Positions 1 through 6,196 of a stretch of 20,537 nt of DNA are shown one piece after another. The translations under genes were made by a program, and so were the position numbers. A model generated the notes under the pieces. It ran no database searches and was not told the origin of the DNA. It worked only from the letters and a program-made list of their open reading frames with translations. The stretch covers positions 1 to 20,537 of the forward strand of contig DASSMA010000036.1 in assembly GCA_035689115.1 (NCBI GenBank). Direction: 5' to 3'. Source of the DNA: JAHFUS01 sp035689115. Lineage in GTDB: Bacteria; Actinomycetota; Acidimicrobiia; Acidimicrobiales; GCA-2861595. The first letter of the stretch is position 1, and every line of letters begins with the position of its first letter.

Positions 1-516
1 GACGCCGTCCTTGCCCACCTTGTCGATGGCCTCGGAGATCATGCCGCCGATCTCGGTGTCGGCCGCCGAGATGGAGGCCACCTGGGCGATCTGGTCCTTG
101 GACTCGACGTCCTTGGAGAGGTCCTTCAGCGAGCTGATGGCCGCCTCGACGGCCGCCTCGATGCCCTTCTTCAGGGACATCGGGTTGGCGCCGGCGGCCA
201 CGTTGCGCAGCCCCTCGCGGACCATGGCCCACGCCAGGACGGTGGCGGTGGTGGTGCCGTCGCCGGCCACGTCGTCGGTCTTCTTGGCGACCTCCTTGAC
301 GAGCTCGGCGCCGATCCGCTCGTACGGGTCCTCGAGGTCGATCTCCTTGGCGATGGACACGCCGTCGTTGGTGATGGTGGGGGCGCCCCACTTCTTGTCG
401 AGGACGACGTTGCGGCCCTTGGGGCCGAGGGTCACGCGTACGGCGTCGGCGAGCTGGTTCATGCCGCTCTCCAGAGCGCGGCGAGCCTGCTCGTCGAAGG
501 CGATCAACTTGGGCAT
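1..516 (-). CDS. groEL: Chaperonin GroEL (Hsp60), N-terminal part, truncated by window edge
   Basis: The first 172 residues of a 60-kDa chaperonin, the ATP-driven protein-folding ring of the cytoplasm. The protein begins MPKLIAFDEQARRALESG and carries the equatorial-domain ATP site: TLGPKGRNV near residues 29-37, ITNDGVSIAKEI near 48-59 and GDGTTTATVL at 85-94. About 370 residues lie beyond position 1. The ATG at 516 follows a GGGAGGGAA ribosome binding site. No groES precedes it, so this is a stand-alone groEL copy like the second GroEL of many actinobacteria. Its own promoter and two CIRCE operators lie immediately upstream, which points to HrcA-type heat-shock repression. Confidence 0.97.
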   Translation of the reverse strand, partial: MPKLIAFDEQARRALESGMNQLADAVRVTLGPKGRNVVLDKKWGAPTITNDGVSIAKEIDLEDPYERIGAELVKEVAKKTDDVAGDGTTTATVLAWAMVREGLRNVAAGANPMSLKKGIEAAVEAAISSLKDLSKDVESKDQIAQVASISAADTEIGGMISEAIDKVGKDGV

Positions 517-544
517 GCAGTTCCCTCCCGGGGTGAACGGGGCG

Positions 545-571
545 TTAGCACTCTCGGTATCTGAGTGCTAA
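545..571 (-). promoter_or_regulatory. CIRCE operator 1 (HrcA site), groEL-proximal
   Basis: Perfect inverted repeat TTAGCACTC-N9-GAGTGCTAA, identical to the CIRCE consensus bound by the heat-shock repressor HrcA. It lies 28 bp upstream of the groEL ATG. Its outermost base is shared with the predicted -10 box, so it covers the transcription start. Confidence 0.95.
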
Positions 572-599
572 TGCTACGTCCGGCTGGCACTCTGCGCAA
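571..599 (-). promoter_or_regulatory. groEL promoter (-35 TTGCGC, -10 TAGCAT)
   Basis: On the minus strand TTGCGC (594-599) and TAGCAT (571-576) are separated by exactly 17 bp. The -35 lies in the spacer of the distal CIRCE and the -10 touches the edge of the proximal one, so repressor at either site should block RNA polymerase. The predicted start falls inside the proximal CIRCE. Matches were judged by eye. Confidence 0.65.
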
Positions 600-612
600 G
601 CGAGTGCCAGCC
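582..612 (-). promoter_or_regulatory. CIRCE operator 2 (variant), groEL-distal
   Basis: Perfect 11-bp inverted repeat GGCTGGCACTC-N9-GAGTGCCAGCC. The inner GCACTC-N9-GAGTGC core is the CIRCE core, but the outer TTA/TAA of the consensus is replaced by CTG/CAG. It is centred 39 bp upstream of CIRCE 1 and encloses the predicted -35 box. Upstream of it, 613-784 is GC-rich and without a convincing gene; it includes the palindrome GGCCAT-CC-ATGGCC at 715-728. Confidence 0.85.
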
Positions 613-784
613 ACATTGGTTCGGCTCGGGCATCCATGCCCTCGCCTCACTGCCGGCGGCGGCCTGGCGGCCGCTGCGCCGGCGGCCGAAATGAGCGCCT
701 TCCGCCGGCCGGGCGGCCATCCATGGCCCCCGGAGCGCAAGCGCGCGCAGGCTCGGCCGTTGCCTCGGTCCCGTGCTTGCCGGA

Positions 785-1255
785 CTAGGTGTAGGGCGCC
801 CCGCGCGGGCGGCTGAAGGCGGACTCCAGGCGCTCCAGCAGCTCGGCCTTCTTCAGCTCCGACTCCCGCCGCTCCTGGAGCTGGGCGGGCGTGCTCTTCA
901 GGAGCTTCTTCACCGTCACCACCAGCTCGTCGGGATCGAACGGCTTGGTGAGGTACTCGTCGGCCCCGAGCTCCCAGCCCCGCACGAAGTCGCGCTCGGC
1001 GGTGCGGGCGGTGAGGAGCACCACCCGGGCCAGCGGCGCCAGCCCCGACTGCCGGCGGGTGCGCAGCACCCCGAAACCGTCGAAGCCCGGCATCATCACG
1101 TCGAGCACCAGGATGTCGGGCGCCTTGGCCTGCAGGGCGGCGACGGCCTGGTTGCCGTCGGCCGCCTCCCGCACGGCGAAGCCGGCGTCCTCGAGGGTGA
1201 AGGCGAGAATGGCGCGAATGTCGTCGTCGTCGTCGACGATCAGCACTTCCGCCAT
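785..1255 (-). CDS. Stand-alone response regulator receiver (CheY/REC) protein
   Basis: A 156-residue protein made of one receiver domain and a short charged helical tail. Visible active-site residues are the acidic cluster VDDDDD (8-12), phospho-acceptor Asp52 in VLDVMMPGFDG, Thr82 in LLTARTAE and Lys104 in YLTKPF. Residues from about 117 (KKLLKSTPAQLQERRESELKK) look like an amphipathic or coiled-coil extension; there is no DNA-binding or enzymatic output domain. It probably relays phosphate or acts by protein contact. No histidine kinase is nearby, so its partner is unknown. It starts 36 bp after the sulfur-carrier gene stop and may be read through from it. groEL follows with its own promoter. 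The ribosome binding site is weak. Confidence 0.9.
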   Translation of the reverse strand: MAEVLIVDDDDDIRAILAFTLEDAGFAVREAADGNQAVAALQAKAPDILVLDVMMPGFDGFGVLRTRRQSGLAPLARVVLLTARTAERDFVRGWELGADEYLTKPFDPDELVVTVKKLLKSTPAQLQERRESELKKAELLERLESAFSRPRGAPYT

Positions 1256-1291
1256 GCGAACTACATCGGCACTGCCGCCTGAACGCTTGAA

Positions 1292-1573
1292 TCAGGCGAG
1301 GCCGCCGGCCACCGCCGGCACGATCGACACCGTCTGGCCGGGCGCCACGGGCGTGTCGAGGCCCTGGAGGAAGCGGACGTCCTCGTCGGCCACGAACACG
1401 TTGACGAACCGCCGCAGCTTCTTGTCGCCGTCGAACAGGCGCTCGCCGAAGCCGGGGTGGGCGGCGTCGAGGGCGGACAGCACCTCGCCCACGGTGCCGC
1501 CCTCCAGGCTGACGTCGCCGGCCCCGCCGGTGAGGGTGCGCAGCTGGGTGGGGATGCGGACGGTGACGCTCAT
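1292..1573 (-). CDS. MoaD/ThiS-family ubiquitin-like sulfur carrier (CysO-like)
   Basis: A 93-residue beta-grasp protein starting MSVTVRIPTQLRTLTGGAG and ending in VSIVPAVAGGLA. The body (VEGGTVGEVL-type turn, RRFVNVFVADEDVRFL, TPVAPGQTVSIVPAVAGG) matches MoaD/ThiS/CysO carriers, which carry sulfur as a thiocarboxylate on a C-terminal Gly-Gly. Here two residues, Leu-Ala, follow the Gly-Gly, so activation would need their removal, as known for some carriers processed by JAMM-type peptidases. The ATG overlaps the stop of the threonine-synthase-like gene (ATGA, 1570-1573), implying translational coupling and joint function. No E1-like activating enzyme or peptidase is in the window. A role in cysteine or homocysteine formation is inferred from the gene pair and the riboswitch. 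Confidence 0.88.
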   Translation of the reverse strand: MSVTVRIPTQLRTLTGGAGDVSLEGGTVGEVLSALDAAHPGFGERLFDGDKKLRRFVNVFVADEDVRFLQGLDTPVAPGQTVSIVPAVAGGLA

Positions 1574-2829
1574 CGGCTGGCTGGCTCCGTGTCGACGGCG
1601 GCGGCGAACGCCTCCAGGGTGGGCTTGATGGTGACGGTCGGCCCGCAGTGGGGGCTGACGGCGTCGATGGTCTTCAGGCCGTGGCCGGTGACGTAGGCGA
1701 CGACCCGCTCGTCGGGCCGCACCACGCCCTGCTCGGCCAGGCGGGCGAGCGTGGCGATGGTGACGCCGCCGGCCGTCTCGGCGAAGATGCCCTCGGTGCG
1801 GGCCAGGAGGCGGATGCCCTCCACGATCTCGTCGTCGGTGACCGACCCCACCCCCCCGCCGGTGGAGCGGATGACGTCGAGGGCGTACCAGCCGTCGGCC
1901 GGGTTGCCGATGGCCAGGGACTTGGCGATGGTGCGGGGCTTCTGGGGCCGCACCAGGTCGCTGCCCTCCAGGAAGGCGGTGGCCACCGGCGAGCACCCGG
2001 CCGCCTGGGCGCCGGACACCCGCACGTGCGGCTCCTCGTCGAGCAGTCCCACCTTCCAGAGCTCGCGGAAGCCCTTGTGCACCTTGGTGAGCTGGCTTCC
2101 CGAGGCGATGGGCACCACCACGTGGTCGGGAGCCTGCCAGCCCAGCTGCTCGGCCACCTCGAAGGCCAGCGTCTTGGAGCCCTCGGCGTAGTAGGTGCGG
2201 ATGTTGACGTTGACGAACGCCCACGTGGGCTGCTCGCCGGCCAGCTCGGCGCACAGCCGGTTGACGTCGTCGTAGTTGCCCTCCACGGCCACCAGCCGGC
2301 CGCCGTACACGGCGGTGGTGACCACCTTGGCCTGCTCCAGGTCGTAGGGGATGAACACGATCGAGTCCATCCCGGCGTGGGCGGCGTGGGCGGCCACCGA
2401 GTTGGCCAGGTTGCCGGTGGAGGCGCAGGCGGCCACCTTGAAGCCGAGCTCCCGTGCCTTGGTGAGGGCCACCGAGACGACCCGGTCCTTGAACGAGCCG
2501 GTGGGGTTGAGGGTGTCGTTCTTCACCCACAGCTCGCCCAGCCCCAGCTCGGCGGCCAGGCGGTCGGCCCGCACGAGAGGCGTGAAGCCGGCGCCCAGGC
2601 TCACCGGCTCGACGGCGGCGGCGGGCAGCAGGTCGGCGTAGCGCCACATGCTGGTGGGGCCGGCGGCGATGCGCTCGCGGCTGACGGTGGCGGCGATGGC
2701 CTCGTAGTCGTAGACGACCTCGAGCGGGCCGAAGCAGAACTCGCACACGTGGAGCGCCTCGGCCGGGTACGGGCGACCACACTCGCGGCAGCACAAGCCC
2801 GAGACGAACGGGCCCTGGATGGACGGCAC
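1570..2829 (-). CDS. thrC: Threonine-synthase-like PLP enzyme with N-terminal zinc ribbon
   Basis: A 419-residue fold-type II PLP enzyme of the threonine synthase family, which converts O-phosphohomoserine to threonine. An N-terminal zinc ribbon (Cys14-x2-Cys17 and Cys29-x2-Cys32) precedes the catalytic domain. The PLP lysine is Lys114 in NPTGSFKDR, and SGSQLTKVHKG and TGHGLKTIDAV are further conserved stretches. I chose the GTG at 2829 because an AGGAGGAG ribosome binding site lies just upstream; the in-frame ATGs at 2850 and 2862 and the GTG at 2883 fall inside the riboswitch RNA. The gene sits behind a SAM-I riboswitch and is coupled to a sulfur-carrier gene. It may therefore be a sulfur-amino-acid enzyme using a thiocarboxylate on the same substrate rather than a housekeeping threonine synthase. 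That reassignment is inference. Confidence 0.9.
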   Translation of the reverse strand: MPSIQGPFVSGLCCRECGRPYPAEALHVCEFCFGPLEVVYDYEAIAATVSRERIAAGPTSMWRYADLLPAAAVEPVSLGAGFTPLVRADRLAAELGLGELWVKNDTLNPTGSFKDRVVSVALTKARELGFKVAACASTGNLANSVAAHAAHAGMDSIVFIPYDLEQAKVVTTAVYGGRLVAVEGNYDDVNRLCAELAGEQPTWAFVNVNIRTYYAEGSKTLAFEVAEQLGWQAPDHVVVPIASGSQLTKVHKGFRELWKVGLLDEEPHVRVSGAQAAGCSPVATAFLEGSDLVRPQKPRTIAKSLAIGNPADGWYALDVIRSTGGGVGSVTDDEIVEGIRLLARTEGIFAETAGGVTIATLARLAEQGVVRPDERVVAYVTGHGLKTIDAVSPHCGPTVTIKPTLEAFAAAVDTEPASR

Positions 2830-2847
2830 GGCTGCTGCTCTCCTCCT

Positions 2848-2935
2848 CATCGTCCCGGGCATTGGCACCTGGTGGGCTCGCACCCCGGTTGCCGCGGTGT
2901 CACAGGGCCCGGCCCCTCGACCGCTCTGGATGATG
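2848..2935 (-). promoter_or_regulatory. SAM-I (S-box) riboswitch aptamer
   Basis: Read on the minus strand, the leader carries the conserved S-box landmarks in order: P1 strand CATCATCC (2935-2928), AGAG (2927-2924), GAGGGGCCGGGCCCTGTGA (2918-2900), CGGCAACC (2894-2887), a small hairpin GGGGTG/CACC, AGGTGCCAA (2870-2862) and the closing P1 strand GGGACGATG (2856-2848). P1 pairs with one A-C mismatch. The ribosome binding site AGGAGGAG starts directly after P1 and the GTG start lies 18 nt further. There is no terminator hairpin with a U-run, so control of translation initiation seems more likely than attenuation. S-box RNAs bind S-adenosylmethionine and normally switch off methionine/cysteine genes. 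Confidence 0.85.
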
Positions 2936-2943
2936 GCACCCGT

Positions 2944-2949
2944 ATCCTA
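2944..2949 (-). promoter_or_regulatory. Candidate -10 box of the SAM-riboswitch transcript
   Basis: TAGGAT on the minus strand fits the TANNNT -10 pattern and would start transcription near 2937, just ahead of the first P1 base of the aptamer. It lies 15 bp downstream of the glycerate kinase stop. No good -35 is visible at 16-18 bp. Confidence 0.45.
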
Positions 2950-2963
2950 CTCGCCCGCTGACG

Positions 2964-3980
2964 TCACCGGCCCAGTTTCCGCAGGTGCTCGGCCACCGCC
3001 TCCTCGATGCAGGCGAGCGTGTCCGCCATGGCCCGCTGCCGGCCGAACCGCTCCACCAGCGACACGCACGGCACGGGGCTCGCCTCGAAGGCCTCCCCCG
3101 CCACCACGAGCACCGGGACGCCGGCCTCGGCCGCCAGCTCGGCCACCCCGCCCACCGCCTTGCCGGCGAAGGAGTGCTCGTCGAGGAACCCCTCGCCGGC
3201 GACGACGAGGTCGGCCCCCTCGATCCGCTCCGGCAGCTCGGTGACGTCGGCCATCAGGTCGAAGCCCGGCACCAGCGTGGCCCCCAGGGCGGCCAGACCG
3301 CCGCCGAGGCCGCCCGCCGCCCCCGAACCGGGGATGCCGGTCACGTCGACGCCGTGCTCGTCGAGGTACACCTGGGCCAGCCGCTCCAGCCGGCGCCGCA
3401 GCAGCGCCACCTGGGCCGGCGTGGCGCCCTTCTGGGGGGCGAACTCCTCCGCCGCGTCGACGAAGACGGTGGTGACGTCGCACGCCGCCACCAGCTCCAC
3501 GCCGGCCAGCCGCCCGTGCGGGCGCAGGGCGGCGAGGCAGTCGAGCCCGCCGTCGGTGGTGGCGCTCCCGCCGAGGGCGACGACGACCCGCCGGGCCCGG
3601 TCGGCCAGGGCGGCGTTGATCAGGTCGCCCACGCCTGCGGTGGAGGCGCGCATCGGGTCGTTCCACTCCGGCCCGCCGGCGAGGTCGAGCCCGGCGGCCC
3701 GGGCCATCTCGATCACCGCCGTCGGCCCGTCGCCCCACAGCCCGGCCCCACCCGACAGCATCCGCCACTCGGCCTCGACCACCTCGCCGAGCGGCCCGCG
3801 CACGCGCGTGCGGCGGACGCTGCCGCCCACCGCGTCGAGCGTGCCCTCGCCGCCGTCGGCCACGGGCACCCGGTCGCAGACCCACCCGCAGGCGGCCGCG
3901 GCTCTGCCCACGGCGCCGGCCACCTCGGCGGCCGACGCCGTCCCGCGGAACTTGTCTGGAGCGGCGACCACGCGCGGCAC
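2964..3980 (-). CDS. Glycerate kinase (GK family, glycerate 2-kinase type)
   Basis: A 338-residue ATP-dependent glycerate kinase, feeding glycerate into glycolysis as phosphoglycerate. Family motifs visible are VVAAPDKFRGTASAAEVA (4-21), VADGGEGT (40-47), ALGGSATTDGG (135-145), APQKGATPAQ (about 181-190), GSGAAGGLGGGL (218-229) and AGEGFLDEHS (261-270). The usual DVxNPL stretch reads CDVTTVFVDAAEEF, a local divergence. I chose GTG 3980 (VPRVVAAPDKF) because the longer ATG at 4010 would run into the divergent trehalose gene. Only 21 bp separate the two starts. No ribosome binding site is visible. Confidence 0.9.
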   Translation of the reverse strand: MPRVVAAPDKFRGTASAAEVAGAVGRAAAACGWVCDRVPVADGGEGTLDAVGGSVRRTRVRGPLGEVVEAEWRMLSGGAGLWGDGPTAVIEMARAAGLDLAGGPEWNDPMRASTAGVGDLINAALADRARRVVVALGGSATTDGGLDCLAALRPHGRLAGVELVAACDVTTVFVDAAEEFAPQKGATPAQVALLRRRLERLAQVYLDEHGVDVTGIPGSGAAGGLGGGLAALGATLVPGFDLMADVTELPERIEGADLVVAGEGFLDEHSFAGKAVGGVAELAAEAGVPVLVVAGEAFEASPVPCVSLVERFGRQRAMADTLACIEEAVAEHLRKLGR

Positions 3981-4000
3981 CCGGGTATCGTGGCACCCGG
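3981..4000. repeat. Inverted repeat in the divergent glycerate kinase / T6P synthase start region
   Basis: CCGGGT (3981-3986) and ACCCGG (3995-4000) form a 6-bp inverted repeat filling almost the whole 21-bp gap between the two divergent start codons. TATCGT (3986-3991) inside it could be a plus-strand -10 giving a near-leaderless mRNA. It could be an operator or chance in GC-rich DNA. Confidence 0.35.
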
Positions 4001-4001
4001 C

Positions 4002-5396
4002 ATGGGCCACCCCGACATGGTTGTCGTCTCGAACCGCGGGCCCCTCAACTTCACCACCGGCTCAAACGGCGAGCGGAAGACGACGAGGGGTGCCGGCGGC
4101 CTGGTGTCGAGCCTCGGCCCGGCGGTGGTCGGCACGGGCGCCACGTGGGTGGCGGCGGCCATCTCCGAGGAGGACAGGCGGGCGGCGGCCGAGGGGGTGG
4201 TGGAGGCGAAGGGGTTCCGCGTCCGCTCCCTCGCCCTCGACCCCGCCGACTACCGCCGCTACTACGACACCGTCGCCAACGCCACGCTGTGGTTCCTCAA
4301 CCACGGGCTGTTCGACCTCCCCCGCCGGCCCCGCATCGACCGCCACTGGCACGAGGCGTGGACCACCTTCCGCGACGTGAACCACCGCTTCGCCGAAGTC
4401 GTCGCCGAGGAGGCACCGGACAACGGCACGGTGATCGTCCACGACTACCACCTCCCCCTGCTCGGCCCCACGCTGGCCGCCGAGCGGCCCGACCTGCGCA
4501 CCGCCTACTTCCACCACACGCCGTTCTGCGAGCCGTCGGCGCTCCGGGTCCTGCCCGACGCCGTCGCCGCCGAGCTCCTCGCCGGCATGGCCGGGTACGG
4601 CGCCTGCGGCTTCCACTCCCGGCGTTGGGCCGAGGCGTTCGAGGCCTGCGCGCTGACCGGCCTCGGGTGGACGCCGGCCACGTTCGTGTCCCCGGCGGCA
4701 GTCGACGCCGAGGCGCTGGCCGAGGTGGCGGCCTCGCCGGAGTGCGACGCCGAACTGGACCAGCTCAACGAGCTCATCGGCGACCGGAAGGCCCTCGTGC
4801 GGGTCGACCGCATCGAGCCGTCGAAGAACCTGCTCCGCGGCTTCCTCGCCTTCGAGGCGCTGCTGGAGTCGCAGCCCCACTGGCGGGAGCGGGTGGTGTT
4901 CGTGGCGTCGGTGTACCCCTCGCGCGACAAGCTGCCCGAGTACCTGGCCTACCGCAGCGAGGTGGAGGCGCTGGTCGAGCGGCTCAACACCGCGTGGCGC
5001 ACGCCGTCGTGGACGCCGGTGGTGCTCGACACCGACGACTCGTTCCCGCGCTCGGCCGCCGCCCTCCGCCGGGCCGACGTGCTGCTCGTGAACCCCGTGC
5101 GCGACGGGCTCAACCTCGTGGCCATGGAGGGCTCCCTCCTCAACGAGTGCAACGGGGTCCTGGTGCTGGGCCGGGAGGCCGGGGTGTGGGACGTGCTCGG
5201 CGAGGCCGCCGTCGGCGTCAACCCGTTCGACGTCTCCGCCACGGCCGCCGCCCTCCACCGGGCGCTGTCCATGGGCGCCGCCGAGCGGGCCTCCCGGAGC
5301 GCCGCCCTGCGCGCCGCCAGCCGGCGCCGCAAGCCCCAGGACTGGCTCGCCGACCAGCTCGCGGCCGCTACCGCGCCGGCCCGAGCAGCTCGCTGA
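4002..5396 (+). CDS. otsA: Trehalose-6-phosphate synthase (GT20 family)
   Basis: A 464-residue GT20 glycosyltransferase that should join UDP- or other NDP-glucose to glucose-6-phosphate to form trehalose-6-phosphate. Family landmarks are VVVSNRGPLNF (7-17), RGAGGLVSSL (29-38), VHDYHL (146-151), YFHHTPFCEPSALRVLP (169-185), RVDRIEPSKNLLRGFLAFE (267-285) and NPVRDGLNLVAMEG (364-377). In E. coli OtsA the fifth motif is VDRLDYSKG; here it reads VDRIEPSKN, which keeps Ser-Lys but changes neighbours, so donor specificity could differ. The start could be ATG 4002 or ATG 4017 (MVVVSNRGP); neither has a clear ribosome binding site. The 3' end overlaps the convergent phosphatase gene by 29 bp, and the pair would complete trehalose synthesis. 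Confidence 0.9.
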   Translation: MGHPDMVVVSNRGPLNFTTGSNGERKTTRGAGGLVSSLGPAVVGTGATWVAAAISEEDRRAAAEGVVEAKGFRVRSLALDPADYRRYYDTVANATLWFLNHGLFDLPRRPRIDRHWHEAWTTFRDVNHRFAEVVAEEAPDNGTVIVHDYHLPLLGPTLAAERPDLRTAYFHHTPFCEPSALRVLPDAVAAELLAGMAGYGACGFHSRRWAEAFEACALTGLGWTPATFVSPAAVDAEALAEVAASPECDAELDQLNELIGDRKALVRVDRIEPSKNLLRGFLAFEALLESQPHWRERVVFVASVYPSRDKLPEYLAYRSEVEALVERLNTAWRTPSWTPVVLDTDDSFPRSAAALRRADVLLVNPVRDGLNLVAMEGSLLNECNGVLVLGREAGVWDVLGEAAVGVNPFDVSATAAALHRALSMGAAERASRSAALRAASRRRKPQDWLADQLAAATAPARAAR

Positions 5397-6138
5397 GCAG
5401 GGCGACGGCGCCCTCCGGTCCGTTCACCACCACGTCGGCGGCGTCCAGCAGCTCGGCTGGCGCCTCCTCGCTCCGCACGCCGACCTTCAGCGTGACCGCC
5501 CCGCCGGCGGCGGCGGCGTCGAGGGCGGCGAAGGCCGGGAGGTCGCCGACGTCGTCGCCCAGGAAGCACACGGCACCGAGGCCGGCCGCCAGCCCGGCGA
5601 CGACGGTGCCCTTGTCGACGGGCACCGGGGGCCGCAGCTCCTCCGACATGCGGGCCGGGTGGCGGGCCAGGCCGGTGGCCGCCGCCTGCGCCGCCGCCCA
5701 GGCGCTGGCCCACCCGGCCGCCTGGGGCGCCGTGCGGTAGTGCAGGGTGAGCGACAGGCCCTTGCGCTCGACGATCGCACCCTCGGGCGCGTCCCGCTCG
5801 GCCCGGGCGGCCACCGCCTCCACCACGGGAACCCACTCGACGGCGCGAGGGTCGGTGCGCACCTCGTCGCCGTCGGCCGTCTCGAGCCCGTAGAGGCCGA
5901 CGGCGCACAGGCCGTGCGGCCGGCGGGCCAGCTCCAGGTGCTCGGCCAGGAAGGCGGCGGGCCGCCCGGAGACGACGGCGACCCGACCGTAGCGCCCGGC
6001 GAGGGCGTGGAGGAGGTCCACCGCCGCCGGCAGGGGGCGGGCATCGGCCGGGTGCTCGACGATGGGTGCGAGGGTCCCGTCGAAGTCGGTGATGATGCCG
6101 GCGCGGCCGGGATCCTCGCTGAACTGGCGTAGGTCCAC
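5368..6138 (-). CDS. otsB: Trehalose-6-phosphate phosphatase (HAD family)
   Basis: A 256-residue HAD-superfamily phosphatase releasing trehalose from trehalose-6-phosphate. HAD motifs: ITDFDGTLAPI with catalytic Asp18 and Asp20, VVSGRP (55-60) as motif II, Lys176 in VPVDKGTVV, and FLGDDVGDLPAF (192-203) binding magnesium. The cap domain contains VERKGLSLTLHYR, typical of OtsB. The GTG at 6138 starts VDLRQFSEDPGRAG; no ribosome binding site is present, but TACGGT (6147-6152 on this strand) lies 8 nt upstream and could give a nearly leaderless mRNA. The last 29 bp overlap the oppositely oriented T6P synthase gene, so the two mRNAs are complementary at their 3' ends. Confidence 0.92.
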   Translation of the reverse strand: MDLRQFSEDPGRAGIITDFDGTLAPIVEHPADARPLPAAVDLLHALAGRYGRVAVVSGRPAAFLAEHLELARRPHGLCAVGLYGLETADGDEVRTDPRAVEWVPVVEAVAARAERDAPEGAIVERKGLSLTLHYRTAPQAAGWASAWAAAQAAATGLARHPARMSEELRPPVPVDKGTVVAGLAAGLGAVCFLGDDVGDLPAFAALDAAAAGGAVTLKVGVRSEEAPAELLDAADVVVNGPEGAVALLSELLGPAR

Positions 6139-6196
6139 GCCGGCCGACCGTACCCGCGCTGGTGCCCCGACCCGACCCTGTGGTTCCCTCGTCGGC

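Noticed and set aside
2985..4001. Long plus-strand open frame in front of the trehalose synthase that would make an 803-residue protein
   Set aside because: It is the antisense shadow of glycerate kinase; GT20 homology begins only at about 4002-4017.
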